A stretch of DNA of 64,000 bases from Gammaproteobacteria bacterium (GTDB lineage: Bacteria; Pseudomonadota; Gammaproteobacteria; Pseudomonadales; Azotimanducaceae). The notes below the pieces were generated by a model, which was given only the letters and a program-made list of their open reading frames with translations, was not told where the DNA came from and did no database searches. The position numbers and the translations under genes are program-made. Each line of letters begins with the position of its first letter. Within the stretch, counting starts at the first letter, position 1. This document shows positions 1-8,589 of this stretch, in pieces. Location: assembly GCA_002690865.1 (NCBI GenBank), contig NZGG01000019.1:60036-124035 (forward strand), read 5' to 3'.

Positions 1-2
1 CA

Positions 3-338
3 GGACCAGATATAATTTTAGAAACATTAAAACAGCGCAGAGACGCTGCAGTCTTCGGTCTCAATGAAATAGATGGGATCTCCATAGCCACGCCAGAATC
101 TACTTTCTATCTGTTCCCCAATGTCACCTCTATTATGGAGCGGAAGCAGATAAATGATGTGGATCGCTTAATGGAAGAAGCCTTAGTACATTCTGATGTT
201 TCGTTCTGTACTCGAAATCATTTCGGTCGACCACTGGACGGTGAGACCGATCATTACATTCGGTTTGCCTATTCAGGAATAGATGTTGCAGACATTCATG
301 AGGGCATGGCAAGACTGAAATCTTTTTTTGAGGCGTAG
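3..338 (+). CDS. PLP-dependent aminotransferase class I/II, C-terminal part (5' end outside window)
   Basis: An open frame runs from base 3 to the TAG at 336-338 with no start needed, so the gene begins upstream of the window. About 111 residues are visible. The pattern STFYLFPNVT followed later by the arginine segment HYIRFAYSG matches the small C-terminal domain of fold-type I aminotransferases of the aspartate aminotransferase group. There the Arg of the IRF/IRI segment binds the substrate carboxylate. The lysine-bearing core lies outside the window, so the substrate cannot be named. The next gene starts 3 bp after the stop, so the two may be co-transcribed, although no functional link is obvious. 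The track's ATG at 135 is internal. Confidence 0.75.
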   Translation, partial: GPDIILETLKQRRDAAVFGLNEIDGISIATPESTFYLFPNVTSIMERKQINDVDRLMEEALVHSDVSFCTRNHFGRPLDGETDHYIRFAYSGIDVADIHEGMARLKSFFEA

Positions 339-341
339 GTT

Positions 342-1460
342 ATGAGGGCTTTTTTTAAACGATTTGCAGGAACTATTCAGATCAGCGTGATTGCAATCGC
401 ACTTCTCGTAACTTTTATTATAACGAGAGCACCATCTGAACAAGCAGTTAGTTCGGCTGTGCGAGGAGAAGCTATTTCCGATGAAAAGAGAACAGTTTTG
501 GTGAGTAAGCCTACTGTTGCTGCCCATACGCCTATAATAAAAGCAAGCGGTAGCATGGAAGTACAATCCTACGTAACTATGTCTAGTGAAGTTAGCGGGC
601 GAGTAATTCAAGTATCTGATGCGCTGAGGGTTGGAGGTAAATTCAGCGCGGGTGAGGTTCTGTTGAGGATAGATCCCAATGACTTCGAATTACGGTTGGA
701 ACAAGCAATAGCAGATGTCGCCTCAGCAGAAGCAACGCTGAAACTCCGTGTTGCCGAAAGTAATGCCGCACGAGAAAACTACGCTTTGTTGCACGTTGGT
801 AAACCAGTACCTGAGCTTGTAGCAAAAGAACCACAAAAGAGTCAGGCGAAGGCTCAACTAGATTCGGCTATTGCCCGAGAAAAAATCGCGGCTCTTGCCC
901 TATCAAGAACAGAATTCTCAATGCCATTCGCTGGCTACGTCACGGAGTCTTCAGCGAGCTTAGGACAATTACTGGCTCAGGGACAGACATTTGGTCGAGC
1001 ATTTGCAGACTCTGCTGTCGAGGCAAATGTAACTATTACCACTGAGGAATTAGCGATTATCTCACCAGTAAAGGGACGTTCTGCAAAACTTATTACCAAT
1101 AATCAAATATATAAGGCGACCTTAGATAGAGTTTCGGCTGAACTTGATAGCAAAACTCGTTTTGCTAGGATTTTTCTGAAAGCGGAAGAAAAAGTTCCTC
1201 CGGGCACATTTGTCAGTGTTGAGATTGAAGGCGCTCCTCAGAAAGACACGATGTCGCTGCCCTTGTCTGCTCGTAAGGAAAATGATGACGCATGGATCGT
1301 GTCAAATGGATCTTTGCAACAAGTTAAATTGGACGTTGTTAGTACGCATCCTGATGTGATAATTGTCAAGGCCTTCGATTTTCAAGACGGCATAGTTCAA
1401 AGCGATACTCCATGGGCGAGGAATGGACTAGCCGTATCCATCCTCCGCACCCAACAATGA
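342..1460 (+). CDS. RND efflux pump periplasmic adaptor (membrane fusion protein)
   Basis: This 372-residue protein is a HlyD/AcrA-type adaptor that would link an inner-membrane RND pump to an outer-membrane channel. An N-terminal membrane anchor (about residues 9-28, ISVIAIALLVTFIIT) is followed by a lipoyl/barrel-sandwich half (GSMEVQSYVTMSSEVSGRV), an alpha-helical hairpin rich in Ala/Glu (about 115-190), the second lipoyl half (MPFAGYVTESSASLGQ), and a beta-barrel and membrane-proximal domain. The ATG at 342 follows the previous stop by 3 bp. Its own stop overlaps the start of the RND permease as ATGA, indicating translational coupling. No outer-membrane factor gene is adjacent, so a shared TolC-like channel is likely. 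The substrate is unknown. Confidence 0.88.
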   Translation: MRAFFKRFAGTIQISVIAIALLVTFIITRAPSEQAVSSAVRGEAISDEKRTVLVSKPTVAAHTPIIKASGSMEVQSYVTMSSEVSGRVIQVSDALRVGGKFSAGEVLLRIDPNDFELRLEQAIADVASAEATLKLRVAESNAARENYALLHVGKPVPELVAKEPQKSQAKAQLDSAIAREKIAALALSRTEFSMPFAGYVTESSASLGQLLAQGQTFGRAFADSAVEANVTITTEELAIISPVKGRSAKLITNNQIYKATLDRVSAELDSKTRFARIFLKAEEKVPPGTFVSVEIEGAPQKDTMSLPLSARKENDDAWIVSNGSLQQVKLDVVSTHPDVIIVKAFDFQDGIVQSDTPWARNGLAVSILRTQQ

Positions 1461-4400
1461 CCGAGATTTTGGCAGACGTAAACAAGAGAGGCGGAATAGT
1501 TAATTATTTCGCAGGGAATATAGTCGCTGCGAACCTAATGATGGCGCTCATGCTAATTGGCGGGGCCATCTCGGTTGTCTCCCTTAATACTCAGCTTTTC
1601 CCCAATATTGAACCAGGAGCGATCACTGTCTCAGTACCCTACCCCGGTGCGACACCTGCCGAGACTAGTGAGGCAATTGTTAAGAGAGCAGAGCAAGCAG
1701 TCTTAGGCATCGAAGGAGTTAAGAAGGTGTCCTCACGAGCCTCTGAAAACTATGGATCGCTTACTATAGAACTGCAGGATTTTGTTGACGATGACAAGGT
1801 GAAAGATGACATTGAAGCAGCAATCAACCAGATATCAGATTTTCCTCCCCGGTACGCTGAGGAACCCGATATCCAAAAATTGGTAACTACAAATCAGGTC
1901 ATGACACTAGTGGTGTCGTCAGATAGCTCAGAGCGGTACTTAAAAGAAGGGGCTGCCGATTTGGAAAATGCCCTGCTCGCATTACCCAGCGTGACTCTCG
2001 TCTCTACGCTGGGCGCGAGGGACTATGAAATATCGATTGAGGTCTCGGAATCGGCACTCCGGCAGTACGGAATGACAATCGATGACGTAGCAAATGCAAT
2101 ACGTGCTTCATCCGTTAATATCGGGGCTGGGGAGATTAAAACTGATAGTGGGGACCTTCTCCTACGTACTGATACGAAGCGCCAAACGGGAGAAGAATTT
2201 GAAGATATTGTTCTCAGATCAGGGGCTGATGGATCTTTACTTCGATTAAGCGATGTCGCTATTGTGCATGATGGCTTCACTGATACAGATCTAAGAAATG
2301 AGTTCGAAAAACGTACTTCCATATTGCTTCGAGTAAACGCAGCGCCGAGTGAGGATCTTCTCCAGATTGCAAGCGACATCAAGAACTTCCTCGATAATTA
2401 CGAACCCATGCCCGGTGTTAATGTAAATATTTGGAGTGATGAGTCAGAAATTCTTGAGGGACGTCTCAGTTTATTAATACGAAATGGGTTCCTCGGATTT
2501 GCACTGGTGTTTCTGTTTCTAGTAGTAATGCTTGATTTGCGTCTCGCGATTTGGGTCGCAATGGGAGTGCCTATATCTTTTTTTGGCGCATTCTTGTTCT
2601 TTCCCTTCCTCAATGTTGATATCACAATGATATCTCTATTTGGATTGATTATTGTCTTAGGAATCGTCGTTGATGATGCCATTGTTGTTGGAGAGAACAT
2701 TGTCGCTGAACAAGAACGAGGACACAAAGGTGTTCATGCAGCGAAACTCGGAGTCGAGGGTGTGAAGAGTCCGGTGACTATTGGTGTATTGACCACTATG
2801 GCAGCATTCGCACCGCTACTTTTCGTCACTGGCCCATTCGGACAAATTTTAGGGGTTGTGTCAGTAATCGTCATAAGTGTCTTAATCATGTCATTAGTAG
2901 AGGCCTTCTTTATTCTTCCGGCGCATCTAGCCCACGGTGGATCTTGGAGCCGTCCGCCACTGGATAAATTACAACAAAGAGTAAGCAAAGGACTTGAGCA
3001 TGTGAGAGATAACATCGTACTCCCCCTAATTGAGTCAGCGATAACATATCGTTACCGTACTCTCACTATCTCAATTATTTTCTTCATCTTAAGCATCTCT
3101 CTAATAGCATTTGGAACCGTGCGTTTTGTTTTTTTTCCTTCATTAGAGGGCGATAATATTCAGGTTAGTATCGCGTACCCGATAGGCACACCATTTCAGA
3201 AAACAGAAAAAACTGCTGAAAAGATTGTAGAAGCGGCCTATCGTCTTAACAACGATTTAGATGGTGCAGCTTTCGAGTCAATTAGTGTAACTATCGGAGG
3301 GAATACTACGACGGGGGGCGGGCCTGGTGGCGGGAGTAATGTTAACGTGGCAGGGCATCTAGCATCTATTATCGTACAACTTCAAAAAGAGCCGCTTCGA
3401 ACGCTTTCTGCAAAGGAACTTGAAAGGCGCTGGAGAGCCGAAGTTGGAGATATTTCGGGGGCAGAAAATATCTCCTATGTATCAGATATTTTTAATCAAG
3501 GGCAGGATATTGTTTACGAGTTCAGTCACATAGACGACGAAACTCTCTTAGCTGCTATTGAAATATTCAAGCAGTCACTCGCTAAGCTTCCAGCAGTTTA
3601 TGATGTGCAGGATTCATTCAAATTGGGCAAGAGACAATACGATGTTGAACTTACTGACGTCGGTAAAGCGGCCGGGTTAAATTCCTCTATGGTCGCAAGA
3701 CAGTTGCGAATGAATTTCTACGGGGAAGAAGTTCAACGTATTCAAAGAGGACGCGACGAAATTAGAGTTATGGTTAGATATCCAAGTACAGAACGCCGCA
3801 GTAGAGAAGACCTTTATAACACAAGAATTAGGCTGCTCGATGGCACAGAGACCTCCTTGAGGACCGTGGCTAATTTAACAGAGACTCGAAGTTACTCTAC
3901 TATTGAAAGCGTGGATGGCAAAAGAATAGTAAGAGTTACAGCAGAACTCGATGAGGCCATTAATACGCCGGGAGAAGTATTTAAAATTATAGAAAATGAA
4001 CTCTTACCATCGCTCAAAAAAAACTATCGTGGTTTAACCTATGGCAAGTCGGGCAAAGGAGTTGATCAAAATAATGATTTAGGCACTCTTTACGGACTTG
4101 GTTTAATCGCAATGCTCATAATTTATGTCATGATTGCATCTTTGCTGAGAAGCTATGCACAACCACTGGTTATCATGACTGCTGTTCCTTTTGGGGCCGC
4201 TGGCGCTTTGATTGGTCACTTTCTTCTGGGTCATAATTTATCGTTTATCTCAATGTTCGGAATCATTGCTTTAAGTGGGGTAGTCGTCAATGACTCGCTT
4301 ATTCTAATCGATCGATATAATCGATATCGTCGTGAAACTGATATGAATGCTGCAGAAGCTATCTTAGCCGCAGCAAAAAGACGTTTTAGACCAATAATTC

Positions 4401-4585
4401 TAACCACAGCAACGACTGCTTTAGGTCTGACTCCGATGTTATTTGAAACAAGCATTCAGGCACAATTTCTGATTCCCATGGCTGTCAGTTTAGCTTCAGG
4501 AATAGTCTTCGCCAGTGTAATTATATTATTCCTAGTACCTGCCTTGGTCCTGATCGAAGATGATTTTGGAATGCGCACAGGCTAA
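1457..4585 (+). CDS. RND efflux transporter, inner-membrane pump subunit
   Basis: A proton-driven resistance-nodulation-division pump of about 1042 residues. I chose ATG 1457 (MTEILADVNKRGG), not the track's 1412, because it overlaps the adaptor stop as ATGA and begins just before the first transmembrane helix. The typical RND plan is visible: TM1, a large periplasmic loop (VPYPGATPAETSEAIVKRAE), a TM2-6 block with the proton-relay aspartates in GIVVDDAIVVGENI, a second periplasmic loop carrying a glycine-rich insert (GGGPGGGSN), and a C-terminal TM block with VVVNDSLILIDRYN. The sequence resembles AcrB/MexF-like and unclassified marine RND permeases. Single Asp/Asn variation in the second block is normal. 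The substrate cannot be inferred. Confidence 0.93.
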   Translation: MTEILADVNKRGGIVNYFAGNIVAANLMMALMLIGGAISVVSLNTQLFPNIEPGAITVSVPYPGATPAETSEAIVKRAEQAVLGIEGVKKVSSRASENYGSLTIELQDFVDDDKVKDDIEAAINQISDFPPRYAEEPDIQKLVTTNQVMTLVVSSDSSERYLKEGAADLENALLALPSVTLVSTLGARDYEISIEVSESALRQYGMTIDDVANAIRASSVNIGAGEIKTDSGDLLLRTDTKRQTGEEFEDIVLRSGADGSLLRLSDVAIVHDGFTDTDLRNEFEKRTSILLRVNAAPSEDLLQIASDIKNFLDNYEPMPGVNVNIWSDESEILEGRLSLLIRNGFLGFALVFLFLVVMLDLRLAIWVAMGVPISFFGAFLFFPFLNVDITMISLFGLIIVLGIVVDDAIVVGENIVAEQERGHKGVHAAKLGVEGVKSPVTIGVLTTMAAFAPLLFVTGPFGQILGVVSVIVISVLIMSLVEAFFILPAHLAHGGSWSRPPLDKLQQRVSKGLEHVRDNIVLPLIESAITYRYRTLTISIIFFILSISLIAFGTVRFVFFPSLEGDNIQVSIAYPIGTPFQKTEKTAEKIVEAAYRLNNDLDGAAFESISVTIGGNTTTGGGPGGGSNVNVAGHLASIIVQLQKEPLRTLSAKELERRWRAEVGDISGAENISYVSDIFNQGQDIVYEFSHIDDETLLAAIEIFKQSLAKLPAVYDVQDSFKLGKRQYDVELTDVGKAAGLNSSMVARQLRMNFYGEEVQRIQRGRDEIRVMVRYPSTERRSREDLYNTRIRLLDGTETSLRTVANLTETRSYSTIESVDGKRIVRVTAELDEAINTPGEVFKIIENELLPSLKKNYRGLTYGKSGKGVDQNNDLGTLYGLGLIAMLIIYVMIASLLRSYAQPLVIMTAVPFGAAGALIGHFLLGHNLSFISMFGIIALSGVVVNDSLILIDRYNRYRRETDMNAAEAILAAAKRRFRPIILTTATTALGLTPMLFETSIQAQFLIPMAVSLASGIVFASVIILFLVPALVLIEDDFGMRTG

Positions 4586-4665
4586 GAACCGTAACTGAAC
4601 GCTCAAAAGTACCATAGCAAACCATCCTAAAAAAAGTCTCTATTCATTCCTGAAAGGAATCTTGA

Positions 4666-6369
4666 TCATGAGCCAACTATTCCTCCATTTTTGCGTCGGA
4701 TAGCCAACGTACAATCCCGAGGGACTGTTACACCATCTAACCTATGGGGAAAGTTTGTAATTGCGGGATCTCCTCGACCTGGGTGCTGAATATTCACAAA
4801 CATTGTTCTCTGATCGGGAGTCACGGCAATTCCAGTAATCTCACATCCTGGAACACCGGTCAACAATCGTCTTGTCTCACCAGTATTAGTATCAGCAACG
4901 ATTAATTGATTATTGAGGCCATCTCGCTGATCCCCATCAGTTTGTATAAACAATCGTCCGTCTGAGTCTGCCCATAAACCGTCAGGACTGCTGAACGAGC
5001 TTTCGCTTTCGTAATGATCAATCCCCGAAATAAATATTTCCCATACGAACTTCTTCCCATTTTCTTCCTCTCGGAAGCGGATTATATGACCGTGCAAATT
5101 TGGTGCCTGGGGATTCGCGGCATCCGGAGTTTTTCTCCGGCTATTGTTTGTTAAAGAACAGTAAATAAACCCATTTGATCCCTCGGTCATCCACTCAGGG
5201 CGATCCATTGGAGTAGCGCCAAGAAGAGTTGCTGCCAGTCGAGTGTTCACGAGCACATCTGCCTGACTTGCAAAGTGCCTACTTAACAAAGGTTGCCGCA
5301 CATCAAGCTTCAACCAATTTCCATGACCAGAAGCTGAAAACTGAGCCACAAACAAATCACCCGAATCTAAAGGATTTTTACCGAGGTTATACATTTCACG
5401 CCAAGGCCTCGAAGAGACATATTTGTAAATGAATTCAAACCGGGAGTCATCTCCCATATAGACACTTATTCGTCCATCTTTTGACTCCACAACTGATGCC
5501 CCCTCATGTTTAAATCTGCCGAGGCCGGTACGTTTTATCGGTAAAGATCTAGGATTCATAGGATCGATCTCAACCACCCAACCAAATCGATTTCCTTCGT
5601 TTTTAAATGCCTCATTAACTAAATCAAAGCGCTCATCAAATTGATACCAACCATAGCCCCCGCCCTTCTGACTATAACCATATCTCTTTTGGGCATACGT
5701 CGGAGTAAAAGCCTTATCTGATCCAAAAAAAAGATTAAAATTTTCCTCGCATGTTAGGTATGTTCCCCATGGAGTTCTTCCATTGGCGCAATTGGAGAGA
5801 GTACCTAAGCAAGGGTTATTCGCTGGATTTATAAGCAATTCACTTTCCGCTGCAGGACCACTAAATTCCACAGGTGAATTCACATGAATTCTTCTTGAAT
5901 ACTTGCTTTGCTTTTTCGCCCACTGACCGTTTTCGTTTGTAATTTCTACGATTGAAACACCATGTGCCGACTGAGAAGCAAGCACATGCTCCCTAGTCAC
6001 TGGGTCTTCTAACCCAAGGACGTGCAGATTCCGGCCATACTCATGATTGATCGCAAGCAATCCGTTATCTTTCCCTAGTGAGAAATAAGCAATCCCGTCA
6101 TGACCAACACCTATCTGTTCTTGCTGATCTTTCCAATTTGCAGGCCAAGAATAATTTGGACCTTGAGGTTGCAAAGGATCACCCCAAGGGACTAAAACCT
6201 GGTACTCGTAATCTTTCGATATCGCTGGCATTTTGCCTTTACCAAGAGATGAAGGTAACGCTTTAAAATCAATCAGCCGTTTTTTCAGTCCAGAGTGAGC
6301 AATAGGCGCAAGAGCTGCTAAAGCAATACCAACACAACTTTTTGCGAGTTGACGGCGAGAAAAACTCAT
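4666..6369 (-). CDS. PhoX-family (DUF839) secreted protein, putative Tat-exported phosphatase
   Basis: A 567-residue protein that begins MSFSRRQLAKSCVG, a twin-arginine (SRRxL) signal followed by a hydrophobic stretch ending near AHSG. This suggests folded export through Tat to the periplasm. Segments such as TPWGTYLTCEEN, GRFKHEGASV and SSPDGLWADSDGRLFIQTDGDQ are typical of the PhoX/DUF839 beta-propeller family, whose characterised members are Ca/Fe-dependent alkaline phosphatases. Many family members are untested, so phosphatase activity is inferred. No convincing Pho box was found upstream. The start is preceded by a duplicated purine-rich GATAAAGGATAAAGGAT tract, giving two candidate ribosome binding sites. 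It converges with the RND pump gene. Confidence 0.82.
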   Translation of the reverse strand: MSFSRRQLAKSCVGIALAALAPIAHSGLKKRLIDFKALPSSLGKGKMPAISKDYEYQVLVPWGDPLQPQGPNYSWPANWKDQQEQIGVGHDGIAYFSLGKDNGLLAINHEYGRNLHVLGLEDPVTREHVLASQSAHGVSIVEITNENGQWAKKQSKYSRRIHVNSPVEFSGPAAESELLINPANNPCLGTLSNCANGRTPWGTYLTCEENFNLFFGSDKAFTPTYAQKRYGYSQKGGGYGWYQFDERFDLVNEAFKNEGNRFGWVVEIDPMNPRSLPIKRTGLGRFKHEGASVVESKDGRISVYMGDDSRFEFIYKYVSSRPWREMYNLGKNPLDSGDLFVAQFSASGHGNWLKLDVRQPLLSRHFASQADVLVNTRLAATLLGATPMDRPEWMTEGSNGFIYCSLTNNSRRKTPDAANPQAPNLHGHIIRFREEENGKKFVWEIFISGIDHYESESSFSSPDGLWADSDGRLFIQTDGDQRDGLNNQLIVADTNTGETRRLLTGVPGCEITGIAVTPDQRTMFVNIQHPGRGDPAITNFPHRLDGVTVPRDCTLAIRRKNGGIVGS

Positions 6370-6572
6370 ATCCTTTATCCTTTATCTAACAATGAACCTT
6401 CCGTCTCACGCACTGATCGGGAAAAGCAATATAGCGAAAAATTTAGGTTAAACATAATATACGCAAACCCCAGAAAAAACGATGAACTATTCTGAGCCAA
6501 ACTATTTGCGACCGCCAAACAGAAGAACACTAACTACCTAAACCATGACCTAAATAAATACCCACAACTAAT

Positions 6573-7571
6573 TCACTTGAGCAATCCATTTATCATCGCA
6601 ATCGCAACCTCTAACGCCTTTTTTAAACCATTAGCATCAGCGATATTTTTTCCTGCAATATCAAAAGCAGTACCGTGGTCGACAGAAGTTCTAACAAACG
6701 GGATCCCCATTGTTGCCGTAATACTTTCGGAAAAATTGTGCATTTTGATAGCGATATGGCCCTGGTCGTGGTAGAGGGCTAAAACAGCATCGAATTCACC
6801 GGAAGTCGCTCTATAGAATACTGAATCAGCAGGATAAGGACCAACCACATCCATTCCCATCTCACAGGCGATCTTTACCGCTGGAGCTATTTCTTCAATT
6901 TCCTCTCTCCCAAGCATTCCTCCTTCACCACCATGGGGATTTAGCGCGGCGACAGCAATACGAGGGTTTGCAATGCCCCAACACTTCAAGCTGTCTACAG
7001 TGAGCTTTAATTTTTCTATCAATATTGGTTTCCTGACATACTCCACTGCCTCAGCAAGCGATTTATGAGTGGACAAATGTGCTACTTTCAAACCTTCAGT
7101 CATAAGCATAGTAGCTGTCAATTTTGATTGGGTCATTCTGGCAAGGATTTCCTGATGACCTATATCTCCATGATAGCCCGCCGCATGCACCGCTTCTTTA
7201 TTTATCGGACAAGTCACCACACCTTGAATAGCTTCTGATTGGCATAATTTTACTGCCGTCTCAAAAAATTGCACCGCTGCATGACCACATACTGGGGATA
7301 CCTCACCAATCTGAAAACTAAAACCATCAAAATTGATAGGTTCCAGAACCTGAATACCATGCTCAGATTTCAAATCGCCAATCGACCCTACCCGGTTGAT
7401 AGACATATGAATCCCAGTTTGTTTCGCAGCGCGTTCCAGGCACTCAGAGGATCCAATAACAAAAGGTTGTGTAAGTTCAAAAACTTCTGGATTTGCAAAT
7501 GTCTTAACTACTATTTCGGCACCAATCCCAGCTGGGTCCCCCATCGTTACGGCTAGTAAAGGTTTCGTCAT
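6573..7571 (-). CDS. pdxA: 4-hydroxythreonine-4-phosphate dehydrogenase (vitamin B6 synthesis)
   Basis: PdxA oxidises 4-phosphohydroxy-L-threonine with NAD in the DXP-dependent pyridoxal phosphate pathway in the cytoplasm. The 332-residue product has the family motifs MGDPAGIGAEI at the N terminus, HGDIGHQEIL (metal/substrate histidine), ALYHDQGHIAIKM and HGTAFDIAGKNIADANG. The track's start at 7619 is a TTG. ATGs lie at 7586 and 7571, and I prefer 7571 (MTKPLLAVTMGDP) because it matches the usual short N terminus. It is not next to pdxJ or ksgA as in some proteobacteria. The minus-strand neighbour upstream is an alpha/beta hydrolase. Some PdxA-like proteins (PdxA2/DenD) act on sugar acids, but nothing here points to that. 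Confidence 0.9.
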   Translation of the reverse strand: MTKPLLAVTMGDPAGIGAEIVVKTFANPEVFELTQPFVIGSSECLERAAKQTGIHMSINRVGSIGDLKSEHGIQVLEPINFDGFSFQIGEVSPVCGHAAVQFFETAVKLCQSEAIQGVVTCPINKEAVHAAGYHGDIGHQEILARMTQSKLTATMLMTEGLKVAHLSTHKSLAEAVEYVRKPILIEKLKLTVDSLKCWGIANPRIAVAALNPHGGEGGMLGREEIEEIAPAVKIACEMGMDVVGPYPADSVFYRATSGEFDAVLALYHDQGHIAIKMHNFSESITATMGIPFVRTSVDHGTAFDIAGKNIADANGLKKALEVAIAMINGLLK

Positions 7572-7637
7572 GTTAGTACTCGTCATAGCTATAGATAAGG
7601 GTATTAAATCCACTGACAAGCTTCATGACAAGGATTA

Positions 7638-8504
7638 TCAGAGCATATCAAGTATATACTTAGCAGTAAGTTCAGAATCTTGCATAGGAATAAAGTGAGT
7701 TAAATGAGGTAGCGAAACATCTCTCCCTTTAGGGAAATAGGAAGAAAGGTGCTTCCAGGTGGGCGACCCAGTAAAATCTAAAGAATCCGGAGTCTTCTTT
7801 CGACTCTGGGCTCGCAGTATCGTAACTGGAATTTCAATCTTATCAACGTAGGGATAAATATTTATATCTTTACTACCCAAATAGAGTTCAGCTTCCACAA
7901 CTGGAGGACACGCTAGATTTAGATCACGCTCACCTGCAATAACACCGAACTCACAAAAATCCCTCAGGACGTCTGACTCCCAATACTCAAAGGGGCCCCT
8001 GCCATAATAATTTGCAAACATTATCTCGGTGGATTCAAAATTATTTCTGCGGCGACTGACAGGGTGTGATTCAGCACTCTTGCTCCTTGAACTTCCCCTT
8101 TCTAGTCCTTCATAATCTTCAGGAGGACAGATGACTGGGTCAATGAGAAGCAACCGCGAGAATCGATGCGGGTCATCTCCCGCTGATTGACAAACAATAT
8201 GCCCACCAATGGAATGCCCTACAGCTACAACATTCTGAAGATCTAGTTCTTTAACAAGAGCGGTAAGATCTGCTCCAAAAACATCCCAAGAAAATGGCCC
8301 GTGATTTTGGCTTCGACCGTGACCACGAAGATCGATAGCTAAGACATGACAGCCTTCCATATGACTAATTGTTTTATCCCAACATCTCGCATGAAAGCCT
8401 GAAGCATGGACGAGCAGATACGTTGGTTCTCCTGAAAGTACAGATCCATATTCAAAATAGCAAAGCTTGGTATTATTCACAGTTAAATATCTCTCAGAAA
8501 TCAC
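7638..8504 (-). CDS. alpha/beta hydrolase fold protein
   Basis: A 288-residue cytoplasmic hydrolase of unknown substrate. The pattern LLVHASGFHARCWD (oxyanion region), LAIDLRGHGRSQNHG, the nucleophile elbow VAVGHSIGGH (Ser in GxSxG) and a late histidine (PHLTHFIPMQ) fit the alpha/beta hydrolase fold of the haloalkane dehalogenase/epoxide hydrolase/esterase group. The start is a GTG at 8504 preceded by GTGAGG about 5 bases upstream. It lies between the VWA protein and pdxA on the same strand, with a 66-bp gap to PdxA's chosen start. Function beyond hydrolase is not predictable. Confidence 0.8.
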   Translation of the reverse strand: MISERYLTVNNTKLCYFEYGSVLSGEPTYLLVHASGFHARCWDKTISHMEGCHVLAIDLRGHGRSQNHGPFSWDVFGADLTALVKELDLQNVVAVGHSIGGHIVCQSAGDDPHRFSRLLLIDPVICPPEDYEGLERGSSRSKSAESHPVSRRRNNFESTEIMFANYYGRGPFEYWESDVLRDFCEFGVIAGERDLNLACPPVVEAELYLGSKDINIYPYVDKIEIPVTILRAQSRKKTPDSLDFTGSPTWKHLSSYFPKGRDVSLPHLTHFIPMQDSELTAKYILDML

Positions 8505-8589
8505 TCTAACCTCACAGAAAGTCGGTAGTATTTTTTATCATTAATTATGACTGGAATAGTTCTGAGATCCAAAATAATGCAAAACGAAA

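Noticed and set aside
1412-1456. Longer RND permease start at 1412
   Set aside because: It overlaps the adaptor by 49 bp and adds a non-conserved proline-rich leader, whereas ATG 1457 gives a classic ATGA overlap.
4646-4660. Small inverted repeat ATTCC-TGAAA-GGAAT between the RND pump gene and the PhoX-family gene
   Set aside because: The 5-bp stem is AT-rich and not followed closely by a U-tract on either strand, so I do not call a terminator.
6360-6572. Pho box upstream of the PhoX-family gene
   Set aside because: I looked for CTGTCAT-type direct repeats on the gene's strand and found none that were convincing; the only repeat is the duplicated ribosome-site-like GATAAAG.
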